From: Sphingopyxis sp. MSC1_008
Lineage (GTDB): Bacteria; Pseudomonadota; Alphaproteobacteria; Sphingomonadales; Sphingomonadaceae
NCBI RefSeq assembly: GCF_023197165.1
Contig: NZ_JALPRD010000005.1
Span: forward strand, 124,001-188,000
Direction of reading: 5' to 3'
Length of the DNA: 64,000 nt
Below are positions 23,756 through 31,505 of the stretch, piece after piece. The notes beneath the pieces were generated by a model that had not been told where the DNA came from, did not search any database, and worked only from the letters and a program-made list of their open reading frames with translations. Made by a program: the position numbers and the translations under genes. Every line of letters starts with the position of its first letter. Within the stretch, counting starts at the first letter, position 1.

Positions 23756-23760
23756 GCGGC

Positions 23761-24546
23761 TCAGCCGGGCGAGTGCGCGATGTACAGCGGTGTCTGGAAG
23801 ACGCGCTCGAACCGCTCGCCGCGTTCGCGCAGCGCCTGCGCTTCCACCGCGCCCAGCCGCGCCTCGCGCTGCTCCGCCGGCAATTGCCGGACGGCCGAGA
23901 AGGTCGCGAAGAGCGCGCGCAATGACGCGGGCGTCATCGCGATGCGGCGCTCCAACATGACATGCTCGATCGCGGTCAGCCCGGCGGCGGCGAGGTCGGC
24001 GGTGCGCGCATCGGCATCGAGCGAATAATGCTGATCCGACAGCATCGACGGCGGACGCGCCAGCCCGTCGAACAGGGCATCGAACAGCGGGTCTTCGCCG
24101 GGCTCGCGAAAGACGTTCCACCACATCGCAAAATGGCCGCCGGGTTTCAGCAGCCGCCGCACGTCGCCCAGTGCCGGTCCGGCCTCGAGCCAGTGGAAGG
24201 CGGTCGCGGCGACGATCAGGTCGAAGCTCCCATCGCCGGGTACGGCGGGGCCGAACGGCATGTTCGCGACCTCGAGCCGTGCCTCACCCCATTGGCGAAG
24301 ATGCGCGGACAATTCGGGATCGGGTTCGACCGCGACGACCCGCGCCGCGCCGGCATCGAGCAGTTCGCGTGTAGCCTGCCCCGTGCCCGGTCCGATTTCG
24401 AGTATACTTGCGCCCGTCACCAGACCACCGCGTTCGGCGAGGAAGGCGAAGACTTCGCCCGGATAGTCGAGCCGTCCCGCCGCATAACCCGCGACATCGG
24501 CGCCGAATGCAGTGGTGCCCACCGCGCGATCCAGGGCTTTGCTCAT
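23761..24546 (-). CDS. Class I SAM-dependent methyltransferase
   Basis: 261 residues. AAGGAG precedes a double ATG, and the second (24546) has better spacing; the open frame further upstream is antisense to the M20 gene and is rejected. Motif I is ILEIGPGTGQATREL, motif II VVAVEPDPE, then FDLIVAATAFHWLE and LLKPGGHFAMWW. This is the generic small-molecule class I methyltransferase domain, acceptor unknown. It is divergent from the M20 peptidase and shares an intergenic region with a 16-base perfect palindrome. There is no visible link to the amino-acid genes beyond position. Confidence 0.85.
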   Translation of the reverse strand: MSKALDRAVGTTAFGADVAGYAAGRLDYPGEVFAFLAERGGLVTGASILEIGPGTGQATRELLDAGAARVVAVEPDPELSAHLRQWGEARLEVANMPFGPAVPGDGSFDLIVAATAFHWLEAGPALGDVRRLLKPGGHFAMWWNVFREPGEDPLFDALFDGLARPPSMLSDQHYSLDADARTADLAAAGLTAIEHVMLERRIAMTPASLRALFATFSAVRQLPAEQREARLGAVEAQALRERGERFERVFQTPLYIAHSPG

Positions 24547-24589
24547 CATCACTCCTTGCCCTTCATCTAGAACCCCAATTCTGTCCTGT

Positions 24590-24605
24590 CGCTGTCGCGA
24601 CAGCG
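24590..24605. promoter_or_regulatory. Perfect 16-bp palindrome CGCTGTCGCGACAGCG
   Basis: Perfectly self-complementary, in the 90-base gap between the divergent methyltransferase and M20 peptidase genes, 31 bases before the peptidase start. Candidate operator for a dimeric repressor; regulator unknown. Confidence 0.4.
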
Positions 24606-24636
24606 GGATGAAAGCGGCCGAACTTAGGACAAAATT

Positions 24637-25890
24637 ATGACGATCACCGACATTAGCCGCGACGAAGCCGAAGCCCTTGCCTGGATCGATACGCTCGGTC
24701 CGGTGCTGCTCGAACGGACGCTCGCCTGGTCGGCGATCAATTCGGGGAGCTTCAACCTGGCCGGGCTCGGCCATATGGCCGAACTGATCGGCGGCGAGAT
24801 GGACCGGCTCGGCGGAACGACGTCGCTCCGCGATCCCGCGCCCTTTGCCTATCCCGATGCGCGCGGCGATTTGCAGCCAGTGCAGCATGGTCGGAACCTC
24901 CATTTCCGCCGCGACGCCGGGGGAGCCGCGAACCGCGTGCTGCTCGTCGGGCATATGGATACGGTGTTCGGGGTCGATCATCCGTTTCAGAGTCCGGACT
25001 GGATCGACGACAAGACGGTGCGCGGCCCCGGCGTCGCCGACATGAAAGGCGGCATCGTCGTAATGCTGACCGCTATCGAGGCGCTGTTGCAAACCTCGCT
25101 CGCCGACCGGCTCGGGATCGAGGTGATCGTCAATGCCGACGAGGAAGTCTCCTCGGTCGGGTCCGAACCCCTACTCGCCGAGGTCGCGCAACGCTGCACC
25201 GTCGGTTTGGCTTACGAACCCTCGGCGACCCCCGAAGGCGTGCTTGCGGGCGCGCGCAAGGGGTGCGCCAATTTCGCCGTGGCGATCACCGGCCGCGCCG
25301 CGCACGCCGGACGCAATCCGCACGACGGCCGCAATGCGATCGTCGCGGCAGCCGAGCTGGCCGGACGCATTGCCGCACTGACCGGCGCGCGGCCCGACCT
25401 CACCGCCAATCCCGCGCGGATCGACGGCGGTGGGCCAGAGAATATCGTCCCCGATCGCGCCGTGCTGCGCTTTAACGTCCGACTTGCCGATCCGGCGGAC
25501 CAGCCGTGGCTGCTCGGTACGCTCAACCGGCTCGTCGATGAAATCGCGGCGCGTCACGATGTCGGGATCACGCTGCATGGAGGGATTCAGCGCCCGCCGA
25601 AGCCGATGGATGCGCATCAGCGGCAATTGTTCGACCTCGTCCGCGACTGCGGCGCGGCGCTCGACCTCGATATCGCATGGCAAGCTACGGGTGGCGCGTG
25701 CGACGGCAACAATCTGGCCGCACACGGGCTGGCGGTCGTCGACACGCTTGGCGTCCGCGGCGGGGCGATTCACTCCGACCGCGAGTTTATGATCGTCGAC
25801 TCGCTCGTCGAACGCGCAAAGCTGTCGGCGCTGCTGCTGATGCGCCTCGCGCGGATGGAAGAAAGCTTCTCAGCGCCCCGCGGCAAGTGA
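24637..25890 (+). CDS. M20 family metallopeptidase / amidohydrolase (CPG2-like)
   Basis: 417 residues, cytoplasmic (no signal peptide). Zinc ligands and catalytic acids are in the expected order: GHMDTVFG, GPGVADMKGG, NADEEVSSVGS and the C-terminal GAIHSDREFM; GRAAHAG marks the dimerisation-domain histidine. This is the carboxypeptidase G2/ArgE/DapE type, which removes an acyl group from N-acylated amino acids or cleaves dipeptides. It could supply the deacylation step missing from the DgcN-DgcA route (N-acetyl-L-Glu to L-Glu), or act on the LuxR-linked substrate; neither is shown. Its 3' end overlaps the convergent esterase gene by 21 bases. Confidence 0.9.
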   Translation: MTITDISRDEAEALAWIDTLGPVLLERTLAWSAINSGSFNLAGLGHMAELIGGEMDRLGGTTSLRDPAPFAYPDARGDLQPVQHGRNLHFRRDAGGAANRVLLVGHMDTVFGVDHPFQSPDWIDDKTVRGPGVADMKGGIVVMLTAIEALLQTSLADRLGIEVIVNADEEVSSVGSEPLLAEVAQRCTVGLAYEPSATPEGVLAGARKGCANFAVAITGRAAHAGRNPHDGRNAIVAAAELAGRIAALTGARPDLTANPARIDGGGPENIVPDRAVLRFNVRLADPADQPWLLGTLNRLVDEIAARHDVGITLHGGIQRPPKPMDAHQRQLFDLVRDCGAALDLDIAWQATGGACDGNNLAAHGLAVVDTLGVRGGAIHSDREFMIVDSLVERAKLSALLLMRLARMEESFSAPRGK

Positions 25891-26877
25891 TTCAAAAAAG
25901 GCGAAGGTCCGGCGGAGCGCGAGCAGATTGGCGTCACGTGTAATTTGGGGTGTGCTCCCCGTCAGCCCGTGATCGACGTCGAGGATGAGCAGCAATTCGG
26001 CCTTGGCACCCGCTGCCTGCAGCGCCGCCGCCATCGCTTTCGATTGCGACACGTCGACCGTCTCGTCCTTCGTCCCGTGGATCAGCAGCATCGGCGGCAG
26101 ATTCTTGCCTATGCGATAAAGCGGGCTCGCCGCGCGCGCGACGTCGCGACATGCTGCGGGATCGCAGCCGAGCAGGCCCGCGACATTGACGCTGGGGACA
26201 TGCTCGAGATCGAAGACACCGTACCAGAGCGCCGCGCCCTGCACGCAATCGTCAACCGGCGGCGCCTTGCTGCCTTTCAACGCGTTGATCTGGCTCCGCG
26301 AAAGCCGGCCGGTCGATGGCTGCGGGTCATATTCGGCGGCGCCGCAAGTGACTGCCGCGAGCGAGGCGAGATGCCCGCCCGCCGAACCACCCCACAGATA
26401 GACGCGCGACGGATCGACCCCGAGCGCCCCGCTCTGCGTGCGAAGGTGACGGATCGCGGCCTTCACATCCTGTATCTGCGCCGGAAACTTCGCCTCGCCG
26501 CTCAGCCGGTAATCGAGCGAGGCGACGACGAAACCCCGCGCCGCCAGCGAAGCGAGCACCGCCGGCCAGTTCGCATAGGCACCCGATGTCCGCGCATCGC
26601 CGCGGCTCCATCCGCCGCCATGAACCCACAGGACCGCCGGGCGCGACTGGCTGCGATCGCGCGGGGCATAAATGTCCATGCGCACCGGGCGGAATCCGTC
26701 GAGGTTCGAAATCTCGACCTGCGGATATGCGACGACATGGCCGCGTAAGCCGACCTCCGCCTGCGGAAAGACATCCTCGCGCGCGCTTTTTTCAGAGATT
26801 TCCGCCTCGACCGGCGGCTGTGCCACAGCGGGTGCGGCGAGCAGCAGGGCAGCGAACGACAGGCAGATATTCCTCAT
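25870..26877 (-). CDS. Exported alpha/beta hydrolase (carboxylesterase, BD-FAE/HSL-like)
   Basis: 335 residues from the ATG at 26877, which overlaps the aconitase stop as ATGA. A signal peptide (NICLSFAALLLAAPAVAQ) is followed by an alpha/beta hydrolase of the carboxylesterase type: oxyanion motif VHGGGWSRGD, nucleophile elbow WGGSAGGHLA, catalytic aspartate near IHGTKDETV and histidine in DVDHGLTG. It is predicted to be periplasmic. Translational coupling to a TCA-type enzyme is unexpected for a secreted esterase; it may release a tricarboxylate or hydroxy acid from an ester that the aconitase module then uses (inference). Confidence 0.87.
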   Translation of the reverse strand: MRNICLSFAALLLAAPAVAQPPVEAEISEKSAREDVFPQAEVGLRGHVVAYPQVEISNLDGFRPVRMDIYAPRDRSQSRPAVLWVHGGGWSRGDARTSGAYANWPAVLASLAARGFVVASLDYRLSGEAKFPAQIQDVKAAIRHLRTQSGALGVDPSRVYLWGGSAGGHLASLAAVTCGAAEYDPQPSTGRLSRSQINALKGSKAPPVDDCVQGAALWYGVFDLEHVPSVNVAGLLGCDPAACRDVARAASPLYRIGKNLPPMLLIHGTKDETVDVSQSKAMAAALQAAGAKAELLLILDVDHGLTGSTPQITRDANLLALRRTFAFFESLAAGR

Positions 26878-29441
26878 GCGACTTTCTCCACTTCGGCAAG
26901 CAGGCGTTGCAACAGCGCGGGGAGCATGCCGCCGCGCGACAAAATATCGCATTCGGCCTGCGTGTCGGCCGCTAGGCGCGCGGCATAGTGTCGAACTTCC
27001 CCGCGGTCCTCGACGCGCAGCGTGACGAGCGCGCCGGGTTCGAGCGGCACGGTCTCGGGGAAGCCGATCAGCGCGCCCGGCGAAAGCCTCCGCAGCGCGA
27101 TCGCGTCTTCGCGCGCGACGGTCAGCGGCAAGACCGCCATGTTGATCAAATTGCTGCGATGGATGCGTTCGAAGCTCGATGCGATCACCGCGCGCACGCC
27201 GAGCAATTGCGGGCCCTTGGCGGCCCAGTCGCGCGACGATCCGGTGCCGTAACGGTCGCCGGCGACGATCACCAGCGGGGTGCCGTCGGCGGCGTAGCGT
27301 TCGGCCGCGTCCCACAAGGTCATCTCGGCCCCGCTCGGCGCGTGAACCGTTCGCCCGGGCGCGATACCCGGGCGCAGCAGATTGTCGACCGAGGGGTTGG
27401 TGAACAGCCCGCGCACCATTGCCTCCCAATTGCCGCGCCGTGCGGCGAAGACATTGAGGTCACCGGGCGTCTCGCCGCGCTCGATCAGATAGCGTGCGGC
27501 GGGCGTGCCCGCGGGAATGGCGCCCGCAGGCGAAATATGATCGGTCGTGATATCGTCGCCGAGCACGAGAAGCGGCCGCGCCACGGCGCCGTCGAGGGCC
27601 GGCCGCGCATCGGGGCGAACGAAGGTCGGCGGGCGGAGATAGGTCGAGCCCGCGTCCCACGGGAATAAGGCGGCGTCGGGGGCATCGAGCGCGGCCCACG
27701 CCGGGTTCGCTTCAGCGGCGTCATAGCGAAGCTGCACATCGTCCGGCGCGCGCGCATCGGCGAGTAGGCGGTCGATCTCCTCCGCATCGGGCCATATCCC
27801 GTCGAGTGTGACGATCGTGCCGTCGCCGCGATGGCCGATCGGATCGCGCAAAATGTCGCGCGCCGCATCGCCGGCGATCGCAAAGGCGACGACCATCGGC
27901 GGCGACAGAAGGAAGCTTTCGCGCACTTCCGGATGGACGCGGCCGGGGAAGTTGCGATTGCCCGAGAGAACCGCGACCGGCACGACACCCCCGGCAATGG
28001 CATCGTACATTTGCGGCACGAGTGGTCCCGAATTGCCGATGCAGGTCGTGCAGCCGACACCGACGATGCCGAAACCAAGGTCTTCGAGCGGTTCCATCAG
28101 CCCGGCACGGCGCAGCAGCGCCTCGGCGGCGGGCGACCCCGGCGCGAGCGATGTCTTCACCCAATCGGGGACCGTCAGCCCCGCCGCGACCGCATTGCGC
28201 GCGAGCAGTCCCGCCGCGACGAGCATCCGCGGATCGCTGGTGTTGGTGCAACTGGTAATCGCGGCGATCGCGATCGCGCCCGCTGGGATGTCGCTCGCGG
28301 CGACACCTGCGGTGATGTGGGCGGCGGTGTCTCCTGCGGCGCGCAAATCTTGCGGGCGCAATGGCCCGGCGGCGGCGCGCGTAACGTCGGCGAGGTCGAT
28401 CGTCAGCATCTCGGTGTAATCGGGCTCGGCGGCGGGATCGAACCACAGTCCCTGCTGGCGGCAATAATCCTCGACCAGCGCGACAGCGTCCGCCGGGCGG
28501 CCTGTTTCGCGTAGATAGGCGATCGTTCGCGCATCGACCGGAAAAAAGCCCGTCGTCGCGCCATATTCGGGTGCCATATTGGCGACCGCCGCGCGTGTGT
28601 CGGCCGACAGCGTCGCGACGCCGGGGCCGAAATATTCGACGAAGCGCCCCGCGACGCCGTGCGCGCGCAACCTTTGCGTCACGAGCAGCGCAAGATCGGC
28701 GCCGAACACATCGGCCGGCAATTCACCGACCAGCCGTACGCCGACGACATCGGGCACGCGCAGGACAACGGGTAGCCCGAGCATCGCCGCCTCGGCCTCC
28801 AGCCCGCCGACGCCCCAGCCGAGCACGCCGATGCCATTCACCATCGGCGTGTGGCTGTCGGTGCCGATCAGCGTGTCGGGCACCGCCCAGTCGGCGCCGT
28901 CGCGCCGTTCGATGCGCACCACACTCGCCAGCCGTTCGAGGTTGAGCGTGTGCATGATGCCCGTGCCGGGCGGGTGGACGGTCAGCTTTTCAAATGCGCC
29001 GCTCGCCCATTTCATCAACCGCAATCGCTCGGCATTGCGCTCGCGTTCGCGCGCCATGTTGAGCCGCGCCGCATCGGGATCGGCAAAATGGTCGACCGCG
29101 AGCGAATGGTCGGTCGATACGTCGACAGGCACCACCGGATCGATCCGCGCCGGATCGCCGCCCTCGGCCGCCAGCACATCGCGCGCCGCGGCGAGGTCGA
29201 CGAGCGCGGGGACACAGGTCGTGTCGTGCATCATGATGCGCCCGGGATGGAACGGCAGCTCCACGTCGCGCTGTCCGCCGTCGATCCACGCCGCGAACGC
29301 CGCCGCGCCATCGGCGCCGCCCGCACGCAGCAGGTTCTCCGCTACCAGCCGGTGGATCACCGGCATCGTCGCATGCCGCGTACCCAATCGAGCGGGAAGA
29401 TCGATGAAGCGAAGCTGCTGCCCCGCGGTGTCGAGAATCAT
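26874..29441 (-). CDS. Aconitate hydratase family protein (AcnA-like)
   Basis: 855 residues, slightly shorter than the usual housekeeping AcnA (about 890). The [4Fe-4S] cluster cysteines are in TSCTNTSDPRM and GCTTCIGNSGPL, the swivelling fourth domain has DDITTDHISPAG and DRYGTGSSRDWAAKG, and IGTDSHTPMVNGIGVLGWG matches the core. It should interconvert citrate, cis-aconitate and isocitrate or a close homologue such as 2-methylcitrate. As it sits behind a dedicated GntR regulator and its probable box, and opposite a dehydrogenase operon, it is probably a catabolic paralogue rather than the TCA-cycle enzyme. GAGG precedes the start. Confidence 0.9.
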   Translation of the reverse strand: MILDTAGQQLRFIDLPARLGTRHATMPVIHRLVAENLLRAGGADGAAAFAAWIDGGQRDVELPFHPGRIMMHDTTCVPALVDLAAARDVLAAEGGDPARIDPVVPVDVSTDHSLAVDHFADPDAARLNMARERERNAERLRLMKWASGAFEKLTVHPPGTGIMHTLNLERLASVVRIERRDGADWAVPDTLIGTDSHTPMVNGIGVLGWGVGGLEAEAAMLGLPVVLRVPDVVGVRLVGELPADVFGADLALLVTQRLRAHGVAGRFVEYFGPGVATLSADTRAAVANMAPEYGATTGFFPVDARTIAYLRETGRPADAVALVEDYCRQQGLWFDPAAEPDYTEMLTIDLADVTRAAAGPLRPQDLRAAGDTAAHITAGVAASDIPAGAIAIAAITSCTNTSDPRMLVAAGLLARNAVAAGLTVPDWVKTSLAPGSPAAEALLRRAGLMEPLEDLGFGIVGVGCTTCIGNSGPLVPQMYDAIAGGVVPVAVLSGNRNFPGRVHPEVRESFLLSPPMVVAFAIAGDAARDILRDPIGHRGDGTIVTLDGIWPDAEEIDRLLADARAPDDVQLRYDAAEANPAWAALDAPDAALFPWDAGSTYLRPPTFVRPDARPALDGAVARPLLVLGDDITTDHISPAGAIPAGTPAARYLIERGETPGDLNVFAARRGNWEAMVRGLFTNPSVDNLLRPGIAPGRTVHAPSGAEMTLWDAAERYAADGTPLVIVAGDRYGTGSSRDWAAKGPQLLGVRAVIASSFERIHRSNLINMAVLPLTVAREDAIALRRLSPGALIGFPETVPLEPGALVTLRVEDRGEVRHYAARLAADTQAECDILSRGGMLPALLQRLLAEVEKVA

Positions 29442-29498
29442 GTTGCGCCTCGTCGGTTATCCGATCTCAGCTGGGTTGATTCATGATTTTTGTCAATT

Positions 29499-29510
29499 CA
29501 AAATGCAATT
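29499..29510 (-). promoter_or_regulatory. GntR box 1: CAAAATGCAATT
   Basis: A 12-mer in the 67-base gap between the GntR gene and the aconitase gene, overlapping the GntR stop codon and preceded by TTTTTGTCAATT. The identical 12-mer occurs in the GntR/dehydrogenase divergent promoter (30391-30402). Candidate GntR operator controlling aconitase. Confidence 0.55.
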
Positions 29511-30372
29511 ATTCGACCAGCCCAACCTTCTGATCGAGCGCCTGACCGATGTGACGGCGCAGGAAGTCGGCGGCGAGCAGCATATCGCCGCGCTCGATCA
29601 GGTCGAGCAGCGCCAAATGTTCACGGCATTGCTGGTCGAGCCGGGCGCGATCGGCGGTGGCGCGAAGCTCGATCAACCGGCGCAAGCGGTTCACGCGTCG
29701 GATCGCATCAAGGAAGAAGCGGTTGCCCGACCAGGCGACGAGCGTTTCGTGAAGGCCGGCGTTGATTTCATACAGGCCGGCGCGCGGCAGGCTGGCGATG
29801 CCGCCTGCCAGCAACCGGTTCTGGCCGGCGCGCAATTCCTCCAGTTCGGCGGGCACGAAGCGGTAGCCGGGCTGGAGCAAGGCCTCGGTCTCGATCGTTG
29901 CGCGGAACCGATAGGCCTGCTCATAGGCCTCGGCCGAATGGAGCGTCGCGAGGAACAGCCAGCCATGCCCTGGAAGGCGTTCGACCCAGCCCTCCTCGGC
30001 GATCTGCGCGAGCACGCGCTGAAGCCGCGCGCGGGTTGCGCCGAAGCGGCGCATCATTTCATTCTCGCTCGCCCGGTCGGGCAGCGCGCCCGACAATCGC
30101 GCCTCGACAATCGCGCCATAGAGCGGGTCGTCGCCTTGCTGCGCCTCCGCGGCGCTATCAGGGGGGCGCCTGACGAAAAACCCGCGGTTCGCTTGCGCTC
30201 CGACGATACCCGCCGCAGCCAGTGCCTTCAGCGCCGCCGTCACTGGCGCGCGCGATACGCGGAAGCGGTCGGCAAGCGCCTGCGCGACCAGATGCTCGCC
30301 CTCGCCCAGCCCCTCGGTACGGATATGGTCGGCGATCTGGCGCGCGATCCGGTCTGCCAAGCGTTCGGTCAT
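29509..30372 (-). CDS. GntR-family transcriptional regulator, FCD subfamily
   Basis: 287 residues from the ATG at 30372; a start 39 bases upstream would run through the operator. The N-terminal winged helix is clear (IRTEGLGEGEHLVAQALADR, VSRAPVTAALKALAAAGIV, NRGFFVRRP), followed by an all-helical FCD effector domain in which acidic and histidine residues usually bind a metal and a carboxylate. FCD regulators mostly control genes for organic-acid, amino-acid or sugar-acid breakdown, which fits the aconitase on one side and the dehydrogenase operon on the other. Two copies of a shared 12-mer mark its probable sites. Confidence 0.9.
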   Translation of the reverse strand: MTERLADRIARQIADHIRTEGLGEGEHLVAQALADRFRVSRAPVTAALKALAAAGIVGAQANRGFFVRRPPDSAAEAQQGDDPLYGAIVEARLSGALPDRASENEMMRRFGATRARLQRVLAQIAEEGWVERLPGHGWLFLATLHSAEAYEQAYRFRATIETEALLQPGYRFVPAELEELRAGQNRLLAGGIASLPRAGLYEINAGLHETLVAWSGNRFFLDAIRRVNRLRRLIELRATADRARLDQQCREHLALLDLIERGDMLLAADFLRRHIGQALDQKVGLVE

Positions 30373-30380
30373 GCCAAAGA

Positions 30381-30408
30381 CTTGAATCGACAAAATGCAA
30401 TTTTCAAG
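30381..30408. promoter_or_regulatory. GntR box 2: CTTGAA-N16-TTCAAG containing AAAAT-GCA-ATTTT
   Basis: In the divergent promoter of the GntR gene and the dehydrogenase operon. Outer 6-base arms (30381-30386, 30403-30408) enclose the dyad AAAATGCAATTTT (30392-30404), which contains the same CAAAATGCAATT as box 1. Suggests autoregulation plus control of both flanking metabolic units. Confidence 0.6.
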
Positions 30409-30464
30409 CAAAAACGGCGTGGCGTGTCAGCGACATGACAGCCAAGGGAGTGCAACAGGCGCGT

Positions 30465-31505
30465 ATGACCCATATCCTCACACTTCCCGGCGACGGCATC
30501 GGTCCCGAAATCACCGAAGCCACGCTCGCCATCGCCCGCGCCGCCGGCGTCGACTCGCTCCGCTTCGAAACGATGGACATCGGCCTTGCCAGCCTTGCCG
30601 CACAGGGCAGTACGCTTCCCGACGCGGTGCTGGACGCAATTCCGGGCGCAGATGGCGTGATTCTCGGTCCCGTGTCGCACTACGACTATCCTGCGGGTCA
30701 GCCCAATCCGTCGGCGAAGCTGCGCACCCATTTCAACCTCTTCGCCAACATCCGCCCGTGCCGCGCGCGCGAAGGGCTGTCGATCCTGCGCAAACCGATG
30801 GACCTGGTGATCGTGCGCGAGAATACCGAGGGCTTCTACGCCGACCGGTCGATGCATATGGGGCCGGGCGAGTTCATGCCCGATCCCGACAGTGCCTTTG
30901 CGATCCGCAAGATCACCGCGTCCGCGGTGCGCCGCGTCGCGCGCGCTGCGTTCGAATTGGCGGCCGAGCGCCGCCGCAAGGTGACCGCGGTGCACAAGGC
31001 GAACGTCCTCAAGCTGACCGACGGGCTGTTCCTGCGCGAGGTGCGCGCGGTGGCGGCGGATTTCCCTGATGTGACGCTCGACGAGGTAATCGTCGACGCC
31101 GCGGCGGCGCTGCTGATCCGTAGTCCCGACCGCTTCGACGTCATCGTCACAACCAACATGTTCGGCGACATATTGTCGGACGAGGCGTCGGAACTGAGCG
31201 GCAGCCTCGGCCTCGGCGGTTCGATCAACGCGAGCGACGATATTTGTGTGGCGCAGGCGCAGCATGGGTCGGCGCCCGACATCGCGGGCCAGGGCATCGC
31301 CAATCCGACCTCGCTGATCCTGTCGGCGGCGATGCTGTTCGACTGGCTCGGCCGCAAGCACGGCGATGCGGCGCTCGGTGATGTGGCGCGGCGGATCGAA
31401 GCGGCGGTCGAGGTCGCGCTCGCCGATCCCGCGACGCGCACGCGCGACATCGGTGGGCCGCTCGATACGCGCGGTTTCACCGAAGCGGTGATCGCCGCGC
31501 TATGA
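30465..31505 (+). CDS. Isocitrate/isopropylmalate dehydrogenase family protein
   Basis: 346 residues from the ATG at 30465, where the family N-terminus begins (THILTLPGDGIGPEITEAT); an upstream GTG at 30450 sits on the AAGGGAG itself. The beta-decarboxylating dehydrogenase core is present: VRENTEGFYADR, TAVHKANVLKLTDGLF, NMFGDILSDEASELSGSLGL and the cofactor loop HGSAPDIAGQGIANPTS, whose composition suggests NAD. RENTEGFYADR differs from both classical isocitrate dehydrogenase and LeuB, so the 2-hydroxy diacid oxidised is open. It is the first gene of a coupled three-gene operon regulated with aconitase, suggesting successive isomerisation, oxidation and decarboxylation of one tricarboxylate-like compound. 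Confidence 0.88.
   Translation: MTHILTLPGDGIGPEITEATLAIARAAGVDSLRFETMDIGLASLAAQGSTLPDAVLDAIPGADGVILGPVSHYDYPAGQPNPSAKLRTHFNLFANIRPCRAREGLSILRKPMDLVIVRENTEGFYADRSMHMGPGEFMPDPDSAFAIRKITASAVRRVARAAFELAAERRRKVTAVHKANVLKLTDGLFLREVRAVAADFPDVTLDEVIVDAAAALLIRSPDRFDVIVTTNMFGDILSDEASELSGSLGLGGSINASDDICVAQAQHGSAPDIAGQGIANPTSLILSAAMLFDWLGRKHGDAALGDVARRIEAAVEVALADPATRTRDIGGPLDTRGFTEAVIAAL

Noticed and set aside
24590-24605. SOS box
   Set aside because: The palindrome contains CTGT and ACAG, but the spacing is far shorter than a LexA site and the flanking genes are not damage-response genes.
19788-25890. Complete ectoine/hydroxyectoine degradation cluster
   Set aside because: EutB- and EutC-like proteins are present, but the ring-opening hydrolase (EutD/DoeA) and the AstE-like deacetylase (EutE/DoeB) are absent, so gene symbols were not assigned.
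28579-30438. Plus-strand open frame of 619 codons antisense to aconitase and GntR
   Set aside because: Translation is Ser/Arg-rich noise, while both minus-strand genes have complete family motifs.
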